Assembly: GCF_030929505.1 (NCBI RefSeq)
Contig: NZ_JAVFVV010000015.1
Coordinates: 1-64,000, forward strand
Source: Mesorhizobium sp. LHD-90
GTDB taxonomy: Bacteria; Pseudomonadota; Alphaproteobacteria; Rhizobiales; Rhizobiaceae
Length of the DNA stretch: 64,000 bases
Direction of reading: 5' to 3'
This document shows, in pieces, positions 28,992 to 38,482 of the stretch. Under the pieces are notes generated by a model. The model worked only from the letters and a program-made list of their open reading frames with translations, had not been told where the DNA came from and did not search any database. The position numbers and the translations under genes were made by a program. Position 1 is the first letter of the stretch; each line of letters opens with the position of its first letter.

Positions 28992-30656
28992 TTACACCGT
29001 TCTGAGCCGCGAGCCGCCGAGCATGCCCTGCTCCTCCAGCACCGGATAGACCATGGAAGCGAGCAGCGAGTTGATCTGCTTCAGGTCGCGGATCGTGTCG
29101 AGATGGATAGAGCTGGTCTCTACGCTCTTGGCGGTGCCCTCGCGCAGCCGCTCGAAATGGCTCTGGCTGGACTGTTTTTCCAGTGCTCGCAGCCTGTCTT
29201 TTTCCTGGACGAGCTGCCGCGCCGTCTCCGGATCGCGCGACACCAGCACGTTGAAGGCAAGCCGCGCATTGGTAAGCACCGAATGGTGGAAGGCGGTGAG
29301 CTCGCGCCAGCCCTCGTCGGTGAAGGTCAGGCCGCGGTCCAGCTTCTTCTGCACATGCGCCAGCATGTTGCGCACGATGATGTCGCCGACCTGCTCCAGC
29401 TTCACGCAGGCGCCGAGCAGCTCCTGATAGCGCAGCGCCTCGCTGTCCGAGAGCTGGTTGAGCGGCACCCGGGAGAGGTAGAGCTTTATCGCTGCGTGCT
29501 TGCGGTCGACGCGGTCGTCGAGTGCGGCAAGCTCGTCGATCTTGTCCTGGTCGGCATGCTCGTAGAGTTCGATGATCCGCGACAGCATGATCTCGACGGT
29601 CTCGCACACCTTCACCACCTCGCGCGTCGCATTGGCGAGCGCCAGGCTGGGCTGGCCAAGGGCGGTTTCGTCCAAAGCCGACAGCTCGGCTTCCGCCAGC
29701 GCCTTGCCCTGCGCCGGCTTGCCGCCCATGGCCACGATTGCCTCGGACGCCCGGTAGACCAGGCCGGCGAGCGGAATGCCGGCAACAAGAATGATGCAGT
29801 TAAACAGGATGTGGGCGTGGATGATCTGGTCGCCGACGGTCGAGCCAAGGAAAGCCACCGGCGGCTTCAACGCCAGGAACAGCGCCAGCATGACGATGGA
29901 GCCTGCGCCGCGCATCAAAAGGTTGCCGACCGGCACCACCCTCACGCCGGGCGCGGCGCCGCGCGTCAGCAGCGGGGCGATGACCGAACTGCCGAGGTTG
30001 ACGCCGAGCACCAGCACGATGCCGAGTTCGGGCGGGATGAACCCCCTGCCCGCCAGCGTGACCAGTAGCAGAACGGCGGCAATGCTGGAATGGAACAGCC
30101 AGGTCATGACCGCGGCCAGCAGGAAGGCGGTGACCGGATCGCCGGCGAGATAGGTGACGACGACCGGCAGCAATTGGCTCTGGCGCAGCGGCTCGGACGC
30201 CTCGCCGATCATTTCAAGCGACAGGATGAGCAGGCCGACGCCGACCAGGATGCGGCCGATCTGGCGCCAGTCGCGGCGCTCGGTGGCCATGAACATCACC
30301 GTGCCGGCGGCGATGCAGATCGGCACCAACAGGCTGAGATCAAAGGACAAAAGCTTGACGACCAGCGCCGAACCGATCTCCGCGCCACGCACCGCGAGCT
30401 GGCCGGACATGCCGCTGACGATGCCGGCGCCGGCGAAGGAACCGACCAGCAGGGTGACGGCGGTTGAGCTCTGCAAGGCGATGGACAGGCCCGCGCCGGT
30501 CAGCACCGCGAGCACCGGATTGCGCATGGTGCCACGCAATTTCTGCTTCAAGACGTCGCCATAGGCACGCTCGACGCCGGTGCGCACCATGCGCGTGGCG
30601 AACAAGAGCAGCGCGATGGCGCCGGCCAGATGGATGAGAACGACGGAGCCGCTCAC
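28992..30656 (-). CDS. Na/Pi cotransporter family protein with C-terminal PhoU-like domain
   Basis: 554 residues. The membrane half has two inverted Na/Pi-cotransporter repeats with the QSSTAVT (residues about 62-68) and HSSIAAV motifs that form the phosphate/sodium site. The cytoplasmic C-terminal 220 residues form helical PhoU-like bundles (EVVKVCETVEIMLSRIIELYE, EQVGDIIVRNMLAHVQKK). This NptA/YjbB-type protein probably moves phosphate, with direction (export in E. coli YjbB) unknown here. Translation starts at GTG 30656 with no strong ribosome binding site, the least certain part of the call. Downstream on the same strand is the carbonic anhydrase. Confidence 0.9.
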   Translation of the reverse strand: MSGSVVLIHLAGAIALLLFATRMVRTGVERAYGDVLKQKLRGTMRNPVLAVLTGAGLSIALQSSTAVTLLVGSFAGAGIVSGMSGQLAVRGAEIGSALVVKLLSFDLSLLVPICIAAGTVMFMATERRDWRQIGRILVGVGLLILSLEMIGEASEPLRQSQLLPVVVTYLAGDPVTAFLLAAVMTWLFHSSIAAVLLLVTLAGRGFIPPELGIVLVLGVNLGSSVIAPLLTRGAAPGVRVVPVGNLLMRGAGSIVMLALFLALKPPVAFLGSTVGDQIIHAHILFNCIILVAGIPLAGLVYRASEAIVAMGGKPAQGKALAEAELSALDETALGQPSLALANATREVVKVCETVEIMLSRIIELYEHADQDKIDELAALDDRVDRKHAAIKLYLSRVPLNQLSDSEALRYQELLGACVKLEQVGDIIVRNMLAHVQKKLDRGLTFTDEGWRELTAFHHSVLTNARLAFNVLVSRDPETARQLVQEKDRLRALEKQSSQSHFERLREGTAKSVETSSIHLDTIRDLKQINSLLASMVYPVLEEQGMLGGSRLRTV

Positions 30657-30868
30657 CGGAATGCAGCCAGGTCGAACGGCCGCGCGGCGCGAAAACGCCG
30701 GCGGCGGGCAGAGAGGAATCGAGCGGCTGGCGCGATCATGACGCTTTCATCAATAGATTAGCCGGATAATAAAATCCAGCATCTCCGCATACCCGTCAGG
30801 AGCCGACATGGCGTGTCGGAAACAGTGTTGCGGGGGCAACGGCGGAGCCGGAAGTCGGTTCCTTCAAG

Positions 30869-31070
30869 GTGGCGGTCGACAAGGTCGAGCGGACCCGGTG
30901 GGTGCGCGGAAACCGCGTGCCGGACTGGAGCAGACGTCATGTGGTTCGCGATTGCAAACGCTATGGACTCCACCGTCCCGCCTATGGCCAACGCTGCATC
31001 AGGGTCGACAACGACTATCTGCTGATCGGCGTCGCCACCGGCGTCATCGCCGGCCCGGTCGCTGCGAACG
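30869..31070 (+). pseudogene. RcnB-family C-terminal remnant
   Basis: One frame reads RWVRGNRVPDW, RRHVVRDCKRYGLHRP and RVDNDYLLIGVATGVI, matching the C-terminal half of RcnB-like periplasmic proteins (nickel/cobalt homeostasis family). No signal peptide or N-terminal half is present upstream, and the frame continues beyond the normal C-terminus without a stop, so both ends are lost. The rest of 30657-31325 shows no gene. Confidence 0.65.
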
Positions 31071-31325
31071 GATCTAACGAAATCAATGATTTAGAGAATG
31101 TGGTCCGCAAGGATCGCCTTCGTCGCGGTCATGCCGCGAACTTGCGTGAAGTCCGTAAGGTCGAGCTATTTCAAGGACTTATCGAAACGTTTGCGGTCAA
31201 GCACGCTGAATCGCTTCAAAAGAGCTCCGCAAATGCGGGTCGCCATGCGCTTTTCGGGCAACTGGCGCTCATCGTGCATCCGATTTCCTTCACGCGAAGA
31301 TGCCCCCTACCCTGCAGGACTTTAC

Positions 31326-32510
31326 TCACGCCGTCACGGCGCGGGCCGGCGGGGTCAGCCCGCTGCGCTGTTCGGCCAAGTGAGAGCAGAGCGCGATGAA
31401 CGCGGCGACCAGCATCGTAAAAATCCCCAGCACCGGCAGGGTGCGGTAGCCGAAACCGCCGGTGAGCATCATGGCGCCGACGAAGGCGGCGAGCGCGATG
31501 CCGACATTGAAGCCCGACGGGATCAGCGACGAGGCGAGGTTGGGCGCGTCCGCCGTCCAGGCGAGGATGCGCGTCTGGATCGGCGTGCCGATGCAAAAGT
31601 TGATGGCGCCCCAGATGGTGACGATGACGACCATCGGCAGCGGGTGCGGGCTGGAAAAATACATCGCCGCCATCACGCAGGACTGTACCGCCGTCAGCAC
31701 GATGATCGACGGCATCAGCTTCCAGTCGGCCAGCTTTCCGCCGAGGAAAACGCCGGCGGTGGCGCCGACGCCGTTGAGCAGCAGCACCAGCGGGATGTAG
31801 GCCGGGTCGAGGCCGGTGACCTCGCGCAGCATCGGGGCGATGTAGGTGAAGGGCACGAACTGGCACATCATCAGCATCAGCATGACGATCAGCGAGGTCC
31901 ACACCTGCTGGCGGCCGAGCACGCGAACCTCCTTCATCAGCCCGGCCGGACGGGCTGACGCGCCGGCGGCGCGGGGCAGAAGCGCTATCATGGCGACCAG
32001 CGAGACAATGCCGAGCAGGAACATCGCCCAGAAGGTTGCGCGCCAGCCGAAAACATTGCCTATGGCGCTGCCGGCCGGCACGCCGACGATGTTGGAGACG
32101 GTCAGCCCGGCCAGCACCAGCGCCACCGCCATGCCGCGCTGGTCCTCGCGCACCAGGCCGGTGGCCACCACCATGGCGACGCCGAAATAGACGCCGTGGG
32201 CGACCGCCACCAAGACACGGATCAGCAGCATCGAGGCAAAATCCGGCGCCAGCGCGCAGGCGAGTTGACCGCCGATGAAGACGAGCGCCAGCCAGATCAG
32301 CAGCGTCTTTCGCGAGACTTTCGCGGTGGCGATCGTCATCAAGGGCCCGCCGATGGCGACGCCCAGAGCATAGCCCGACACGAGATAACCCGCTGTCGGC
32401 ACCGACACGTCGAGGCCCGCCGCCACCTGTGGCAGCACGCCGGCGATGACGAATTCGGTGGTGCCGAAGGCGAAGGCGGCGATGAACAGGGCAATCAGCG
32501 GGAGCGGCAT
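31326..32510 (-). CDS. MFS transporter, DHA1 (YdhP/AraJ-like)
   Basis: 394 residues with 12 membrane helices. The N-terminus MPLPLIALFIAAFAFGTTEFVIAGVLPQVAAGLDV is typical of AraJ/YdhP/NepI-type exporters, and the TEFVIAGVLP motif is diagnostic of this DHA1 branch. Further motifs are AHGVYFGVAMVVATGLV and a GVPAGSAIG motif C variant (antiporter signature). Substrate unknown; relatives export purine ribonucleosides, sugars or drugs. No adjacent regulator. The start at 32510 is chosen because 18 upstream in-frame residues are not conserved in this family. Confidence 0.87.
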   Translation of the reverse strand: MPLPLIALFIAAFAFGTTEFVIAGVLPQVAAGLDVSVPTAGYLVSGYALGVAIGGPLMTIATAKVSRKTLLIWLALVFIGGQLACALAPDFASMLLIRVLVAVAHGVYFGVAMVVATGLVREDQRGMAVALVLAGLTVSNIVGVPAGSAIGNVFGWRATFWAMFLLGIVSLVAMIALLPRAAGASARPAGLMKEVRVLGRQQVWTSLIVMLMLMMCQFVPFTYIAPMLREVTGLDPAYIPLVLLLNGVGATAGVFLGGKLADWKLMPSIIVLTAVQSCVMAAMYFSSPHPLPMVVIVTIWGAINFCIGTPIQTRILAWTADAPNLASSLIPSGFNVGIALAAFVGAMMLTGGFGYRTLPVLGIFTMLVAAFIALCSHLAEQRSGLTPPARAVTA

Positions 32511-32723
32511 CGGGCGAACCTGTGGCGGGACTGGCGTCCAACCACGGCGCGGGGCGGCAGGCAATCCAGAATTTGGCGATGCGGGTTTAGATTTTCTTCA
32601 AGCAGCCGCCGGGAGCGGTTTCACCGTCTTGTGGATCGCAGGGATTGGCATCCGAAATGTTCAGGACCGCCACCCGGCAACCACAACCGGTTCGAAACCG
32701 CCAACTGTCGATGTCCCGTGCTG

Positions 32724-34304
32724 TTACTCGATGCTGATGAACCGCGAGGGGTGAATGTTCATGACATTGTCCTGCCAGCCTTTGACCTTGGGCGAGACGA
32801 TGTTGTGGGTGCTGAGGAAAAGCAGGGGCATCAGCCCATGCTGCTCGACGAGCCGCTTTTCCGCCTGGGCCAGCAGTTTCATGCGTTGCTCGGGATTGGC
32901 TCCGGCCCCGGCGGCCGCGTCCATCAGGCGCTCGAACTCGGCATCGTCGTAGCGCCCGCTATTCATGCCGTTCGCTCGTCTTGCAAGTCCCAGGAACGAC
33001 TCCGGGTCCTTGTAGTCGGCGATCCAGCCGCCACGCGCGTAATCGAAATCGCCGCCGCCATCGAGATAGCCGTAATGCGTCTTGGCGTCCGTGTTGAACA
33101 AGGACACGTCCACGCCGAGAGGCCGCAATTGCTCCTGGATCGCGATGCCGACATTGGCGTTGTTTTCGGACGTGTCGTACCGGAGTTCCAGTTTCAGCGG
33201 ATTGCCGGGACCGTAGCCAAGGTCACGCAGGATGCGCGCGGCCTCCTCCTCGCGATCGATCTGCGCCATGTCGGCATAGTCGGCCCTGTAGGGCTCATAG
33301 AGCCCCACGCCCGCGGGCACCATGCCATAGGCCGGAAACATGACGCCAGCCAATACCTTGTTGGCGATGAACTCGCGATCGAGAGCCATGGATATGGCCC
33401 GGCGCAGACGCACGTCGCTCCACGGCTCTTTCCGGAGGTTGATGTGATAGTAGTAGATCCCGAGATAAGGGGATGTGCGTATCTGATCGCCGAAGCTGCG
33501 CCGGAGTTCGGCGAGTTGTTCGATCGGCAGTTCGTCATTCGAGTGAAGCTCGCCGGCCTGGAACCGCTTGATCGCGGTCGAGCGGTCCTGCGTCGGATAA
33601 TAGACCACGGCATCAAGCTTGACGGCGGCGGCATCGTGAAAGACCGGATTCCTGACGATCCGGATATGGTCGTCCGGGACACGCTCGGCCAGCACGAACG
33701 CACCGTTCGAAACGAGATTGCCTGGCTTCGTCCAGTCGGCGCCAAGGCGTTCGATCGAGGCCCGATGCACCGGCGACGTAGCCTGGTGCGTCAGCATCTC
33801 GAGAAAGTAGAGGGTCGGCGCCTCGAGCGTGATCTCGAGCGTCCTGGCGTCGATAGCCCGAACGCCAAGCGTCTCGGGTCTCATCCTGCCGGCGTTGATG
33901 GCCTCCGCGTTCTTCACGACATAAAGCATGGAGGCATATTCGGCGGCGGTTGCCGGGTCTTCCAGCCGTCGAAATGAATAGACAAAATCGTCGGCCGTCA
34001 CCGGATCGCCATTGGACCATGCCGCATCGCGGCGAAGGGTGAAGGTATAGATCGTATCGTCGCCGGATTTCCGCCAGCTCTCGGCGACGCCGGGAATGAT
34101 GTCGGCCCTGGCGTCCGATGCGACGAGACCTTCGAAGAGATCGCTCAGAATGTTGGCTTCATAGGTGGTCGACGACTTCCCCGGATCGAGCGTTTCCGGC
34201 TCGGCCGTGTTGCCGCGGCGGTAGACCATCTCGGCTGACGCATTGCCGGCGAACACGCCCAGTATCAGCAGCACCTTAGCCAGTAGAAGCAGCGTTCTCG
34301 GCAT
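32724..34304 (-). CDS. Orphan peptide ABC transporter substrate-binding protein (OppA-like)
   Basis: 526 residues with a signal peptide (MPRTLLLLAKVLLILGVFAGNASA). The family-5 binding protein fold is clear: RRGNTAEPETLDPGKSSTTYEANILSDLFEGL, LRRDAAWSNGDPVTADDFVYSFRRL and WIADYKDPESFLGL are signatures of OppA/MppA-type proteins. No permease or ATPase gene is nearby, so it must pair with components elsewhere. It starts 72 bases after the end of a cyclase/TPR gene on the same strand and may be co-transcribed with it, suggesting a link between peptide sensing and cyclic nucleotide signalling (inference). Confidence 0.9.
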   Translation of the reverse strand: MPRTLLLLAKVLLILGVFAGNASAEMVYRRGNTAEPETLDPGKSSTTYEANILSDLFEGLVASDARADIIPGVAESWRKSGDDTIYTFTLRRDAAWSNGDPVTADDFVYSFRRLEDPATAAEYASMLYVVKNAEAINAGRMRPETLGVRAIDARTLEITLEAPTLYFLEMLTHQATSPVHRASIERLGADWTKPGNLVSNGAFVLAERVPDDHIRIVRNPVFHDAAAVKLDAVVYYPTQDRSTAIKRFQAGELHSNDELPIEQLAELRRSFGDQIRTSPYLGIYYYHINLRKEPWSDVRLRRAISMALDREFIANKVLAGVMFPAYGMVPAGVGLYEPYRADYADMAQIDREEEAARILRDLGYGPGNPLKLELRYDTSENNANVGIAIQEQLRPLGVDVSLFNTDAKTHYGYLDGGGDFDYARGGWIADYKDPESFLGLARRANGMNSGRYDDAEFERLMDAAAGAGANPEQRMKLLAQAEKRLVEQHGLMPLLFLSTHNIVSPKVKGWQDNVMNIHPSRFISIE

Positions 34305-34376
34305 CGCCTGCCTCCGTTTTCCGAGCGCACCATTTTCGTGCGTTTCGGCGCTCAGCGTTGTCTGCGTGCCCGGCGC

Positions 34377-36254
34377 CTATGGCGAAGTGGGTCCGGCCGG
34401 CAGCCCGAACCGCGCCAGCAGCGCCTGGAAGCGCGGGTGATCGTGGATATTCTGGAAATCGCTGTCGAGCAGCCAGATCGCCGTCACGCCGGTCGCCTTG
34501 GTTGCCCATCTATCGAGCAGATCCAGCGCCTGCTCGCTCTCGCCCAGAACGGCATAGGCGCAGGCGGCGTTGTACAGTGTCAGCGGATCGTCGGGCGCCA
34601 TGGTCAGGGCGCGCGAAAGCCATTCGAGTGCCCGCTTCCTGTCGCCGAGGCTGGCAAGCGTGCCAGCACCGAACGTCGCCGCCAAAGACACTTCCGGGTT
34701 GGTGGCCAGCGCTCGCTCGGCCTGTTCGAGGCCCTTCAAATCAGCTCGTCTGGCATCCTCGTGGCGCCCGAGTTCCTTGTAGGTCTGCGCCAGCATGATC
34801 CATTCCCGGTAGTCTTCGGGCGAAACCGCGATACTCCGCTCCTGCATGCGCGCCGCTGTTGCAAGGTCGCCGCGATCGCGCGCCGCCATGCCGTAGAAGT
34901 AACTCACCTCATAGTTGCCGGGATCGAGTTCGATCGCACGCTCGAATTCGGCGACCGCTTCCGGATAGCGATCCAGATAGTGCAAAGCCATACCGTAGGA
35001 AGCATGCGCCTCCGCCAGACCGGGGTCGATCTCGAGCGCCTTCAGGCTGGGGAGATGGATATCCTCCACGCTCGTGCCGTCATGCTGGTTGTTGTACAAG
35101 AACCAGGCGCAGTCGGCGAGACCGGCATAGGCGCGCGCGTAGCCCGGGTCCAGTTCGATAGCCTTGCCGAACATGCGCTGCGCCAGAATGACATGCTGCT
35201 GCGTGTGCAAGTGAAACAGATGGCGGGCCTGAAGGTAATAATCGTAGGCTTCGAAATTCCGTGTCGGCACCGTTTCGATCGCCTTCGCTTCCCGCGGCAG
35301 CAATTTCACCTTCAGTTGTTCGACAATCGCCCTGGTGATTTCGTCCTGCAGGGCGAAGATATCGGTCAGGTTGCGATCGTAGCGGTCGGCCCACAGATGG
35401 GTGCCTCCCTTCGCCTCGATTAGCTGCGCGGTGATGCGAACGCGCTGGCCGGCCTTGCGGACGCTGCCTTCAAGCACATAGGCGACGTTGAATCGCCGGG
35501 CTACTTCCTGCACGTCCGAATGCCTGCCCTTATAGGTGAATGTCGAATTGCGGGCGATCACCGACAGAGCGGAGATTTTGGCGAGGTCGGTGATGATGTC
35601 TTCCGTAATGCCGTCGGCAAAATACTCCTGATCGGCATCGCCGCTCAGGTTGGCGAAGGGAAGCACGGCTATGGACCGGTTCGGCGCCGGCGCGGCTTCG
35701 GGAAGCGGAGATGCAACCGCGCTGCCTCCGGTCGCGGACGCATCCAGCACCAGGTCAAAGACACCGACCTGCTGCTCGATGTTCTTCAGGTTCTGCGGCC
35801 CTCTGTCCTCGAAACTGAGGGCAAGCCTGTTGCCGATGTGGTCGCGAACCGTCGCCGAGACGGCAACGCCGCCCGGACGCGCGATGCTCTCGATACGCGC
35901 AGCGACGTTCACCCCGTCACCGAAAACGTCGCCTTCAACCGCGATGACGTCGCCAAGATTGACGCCGATGCGGAATTCGATGCGCCGTGCCGGCGGAACA
36001 TCGGCGTTGCGCAGGCGCATTTCGCGCTGGATGTCGGCAGCGCAGGTGACTGCGTTCACGACGCTGGGGAATTCCACCAGGATGCCGTCGCCCGTCGATT
36101 TGACGATGCGACCATGGTGTTCGGCTACCTTTCTGTCGATGAGTTCGCCGCGGTGGGACGTCAGGGCGGCAAGCGTCGCGGCCTCGTCAACGCCCATCAG
36201 GCGGCTGAAGCCGACCACGTCAGCAGCCAGGATGGCGGCCAGGCGACGTTCCAT
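34377..36254 (-). CDS. Class III adenylate/guanylate cyclase with TolB-like and TPR domains
   Basis: 625 residues. The N-terminal catalytic domain has both metal aspartates (LAADVVGFSRLMG and KSTGDGILVEF) and the FGDGVNVAARIE motif. The central TolB-like domain starts at RSIAVLPFANLSGDADQEYFADGITEDIITDLAK and includes the ARNSTFTYKGR and GSVRKAGQRVRIT blocks. The C-terminal half is TPR-type (AIELDPGYARAYAGLADCAW, AIELDPGNYEVSYFYGMAA). No membrane helix is evident. This cyclase-TolB-TPR architecture is expanded in Mesorhizobium and Sinorhizobium, mostly with unknown signals. ATG 36254 is favoured over the alternative four codons upstream. Confidence 0.9.
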   Translation of the reverse strand: MERRLAAILAADVVGFSRLMGVDEAATLAALTSHRGELIDRKVAEHHGRIVKSTGDGILVEFPSVVNAVTCAADIQREMRLRNADVPPARRIEFRIGVNLGDVIAVEGDVFGDGVNVAARIESIARPGGVAVSATVRDHIGNRLALSFEDRGPQNLKNIEQQVGVFDLVLDASATGGSAVASPLPEAAPAPNRSIAVLPFANLSGDADQEYFADGITEDIITDLAKISALSVIARNSTFTYKGRHSDVQEVARRFNVAYVLEGSVRKAGQRVRITAQLIEAKGGTHLWADRYDRNLTDIFALQDEITRAIVEQLKVKLLPREAKAIETVPTRNFEAYDYYLQARHLFHLHTQQHVILAQRMFGKAIELDPGYARAYAGLADCAWFLYNNQHDGTSVEDIHLPSLKALEIDPGLAEAHASYGMALHYLDRYPEAVAEFERAIELDPGNYEVSYFYGMAARDRGDLATAARMQERSIAVSPEDYREWIMLAQTYKELGRHEDARRADLKGLEQAERALATNPEVSLAATFGAGTLASLGDRKRALEWLSRALTMAPDDPLTLYNAACAYAVLGESEQALDLLDRWATKATGVTAIWLLDSDFQNIHDHPRFQALLARFGLPAGPTSP

Positions 36255-36501
36255 GCACGCTTCCAAAGGTCTGCAACCATCCGCATGCTACCATCATCGC
36301 CGCGGGCAAACGAGCACCACGCGAATCCGAACCCAACTTTTGAAAGACCTTCATCACAGGATCGGCAAGCGGGCCTTTCGCCCAAACCGGAATCGAAACC
36401 CGCAACCCGACGACCCTGTGAATCGCGGGCACTCACGCCAGCAAGCCTTCGCAGCGGCAGCCGATCGCGCCTATATAGGCGGATAACCGACTGCGAGCCC
36501 C

Positions 36502-38433
36502 ATGCGTTTTCCGCCCTCCTTTCTCGACGAGATCCGCGACCGCGTGCCGATTTCCTCGGTCATCGGTCCGCGCGTGTCGTGGGACCGCCGAAAAACCAAC
36601 GCGGCGCGCGGCGACCATTGGGCCTGCTGCCCGTTCCACGGCGAAAAGTCGCCGTCCTTCCACTGCGAGGACAAGAAGGGCCGCTACCACTGTTTCGGCT
36701 GCGGCGTTTCGGGGGACCATTTCCGGTTCCTGACCGAGCTAGACGGGTTGGGTTTTCCGGAAGCGGTGGAGCGCATCGCCGACATGGCCGGCGTGCCGAT
36801 GCCGGCGCGCGACGAACAGGCCGAACAGCGCGAAAAGCAGCGCGCCAGCCTGCATGACGTGATGGAGCTGGCGACAGGCTTCTTCCAGCAGCAATTGCAG
36901 GCCGCCGCCGGCGCGAAGGCCCGCGCCTATCTGCGCGACCGCGGCCTGACGCCGGCCACCCAGCAGAAATTCCGGCTGGGTTTTTCGCTCGACAGCCGCA
37001 ACGCGCTGAAGGAGTTTCTGGCCGGCAAGGGCGTGGCGAAAGAGCAGATCGAGGCCTGCGGGCTGGTGCGCCACGGCGACGACATCCCGGTCTCCTACGA
37101 CTGGTTTCGCGACCGCATCATGTTCCCGATCGAGGATCGGAAGGGCCGGGTGATCGCCTTCGGCGGCCGCGCCATGTCGCCAGAGGTGGCGGCCAAATAC
37201 ATGAACTCGCCCGATACCGAGCTTTTTCACAAGGGCGAGGTTCTCTACAATTTCGCCCGCGCGCGAAAAGGCATGGGCAGGGACGGCACGGTGATCGCCG
37301 TCGAAGGCTACATGGACGTGATCGCGCTGGACCAGGCCGGCTTCGAAAACGCCGTGGCGCCGCTCGGCACGGCGCTGACCGAAAACCAGATGGAACTGCT
37401 GTGGAAGATGGCGCCGGAGCCGGTGCTGTGTTTTGACGGCGACCAGGCTGGCTTGCGCGCCGCGTGGCGCGCCGCCGACATGATCCTGCCCTCGGTACAA
37501 CCAGGCCGCACCGCGCGCTTCGCGCTGCTGCCGGAAGGAAAAGACCCCGACGACCTGGTGCGCGAGGAGGGGCCGGAAGCGTTTCGCGCCGTGCTGGCGG
37601 ACGCCCGCCCGCTTTCCGACCTTTTGTGGATGCGCGAGACCGCCGGCGGGGTGTTCGATACGCCGGAGCGCCGCGCCGAACTCGAAAAGACGCTACGCGA
37701 GCTGACGTCGAAGATTCGCGACGAAAGCGTGCGTTTCCATTACCAGCAGGACATGCGCGACCGCGTGCAGGCTTTTTTTGGCGCACCGCGCGGACGGCCG
37801 CAGGGCCGTCCGGACCAACGCAGCGACCGCGGTTTTTCACGCGGCGGCAGCGGGAGGACGGGACAGGCGTCGGGCCGGCTGGCCGTGTCGGACAGCCTCG
37901 CCCGCTCGGCCATGGTCAAGCGCGCCGGCGGCGTGATGCCGCTGCGCGAGACCGCGCTGCTGGTGACACTGGTCAACCACCCGCAACTGATCGACGAACA
38001 TTTCGACCATGTCGAGACGCTCGACCTGACCAATACCGACCTGCGCCAGCTCCTCGCGGCGATCGTCGATGCGGTGGCGCATGGGCAGGCCGGCGACCGC
38101 GACAGCCTGCGCAAGGCGCTCGGCGCCTCCGGCATGGACGATATCTGGGAGCGCGCCGTGCTGCTGGTGCGCCGGGCGCGGCAGTGGACGGCACTGGAGG
38201 ATGCCGCAGTCGAAGACGCGCGCGAGGCCTTCGCCCAGGCGCTGCACCTGCAGCGCAGCGCGCGCACCTTGCACAAGGAGTTGAAGCTCGCCGAGGCTGC
38301 CCTCGCCACCGAGCCGACCGACGAGAACTACCGGCACCTCATCGAGATCCAGGCGCAGTTCAAGGACCTGCAGGCGACGGAAGCGCTGATCGAGGGTTTT
38401 GGCGTCCTGTCGGGCCGCGCCGACAGGAGCTGA
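36502..38433 (+). CDS. dnaG: DNA primase
   Basis: 643 residues. DnaG makes RNA primers at the replication fork. The N-terminal zinc finger is CPFH (43-46) with CFGC (64-67); the catalytic TOPRIM core has EGYMD near residue 268 and FDGDQAG near 311; the C-terminal helicase-interaction domain ends ATEALIEGFGVLSGRADRS. Length matches other alphaproteobacterial primases. The start matches the family's short N-terminus before FLDEIRDRVPISSVIG. In Rhizobiales dnaG is normally followed by rpoD on the same strand; here a citrate-synthase pair intervenes and rpoD is inverted, with a decayed copy of the dnaG 3' end upstream of rpoD (44491-44680). Confidence 0.97.
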   Translation: MRFPPSFLDEIRDRVPISSVIGPRVSWDRRKTNAARGDHWACCPFHGEKSPSFHCEDKKGRYHCFGCGVSGDHFRFLTELDGLGFPEAVERIADMAGVPMPARDEQAEQREKQRASLHDVMELATGFFQQQLQAAAGAKARAYLRDRGLTPATQQKFRLGFSLDSRNALKEFLAGKGVAKEQIEACGLVRHGDDIPVSYDWFRDRIMFPIEDRKGRVIAFGGRAMSPEVAAKYMNSPDTELFHKGEVLYNFARARKGMGRDGTVIAVEGYMDVIALDQAGFENAVAPLGTALTENQMELLWKMAPEPVLCFDGDQAGLRAAWRAADMILPSVQPGRTARFALLPEGKDPDDLVREEGPEAFRAVLADARPLSDLLWMRETAGGVFDTPERRAELEKTLRELTSKIRDESVRFHYQQDMRDRVQAFFGAPRGRPQGRPDQRSDRGFSRGGSGRTGQASGRLAVSDSLARSAMVKRAGGVMPLRETALLVTLVNHPQLIDEHFDHVETLDLTNTDLRQLLAAIVDAVAHGQAGDRDSLRKALGASGMDDIWERAVLLVRRARQWTALEDAAVEDAREAFAQALHLQRSARTLHKELKLAEAALATEPTDENYRHLIEIQAQFKDLQATEALIEGFGVLSGRADRS

Positions 38434-38482
38434 GGCCACGGGCCAAGACCCCCGCCCTGACCGGCGCCGCCCTCCCCACTCC

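Noticed and set aside
38039-38433. Additional gene within the end of dnaG
   Set aside because: Other frames here are shadows; the DnaG C-terminal helicase-binding region accounts for the sequence.
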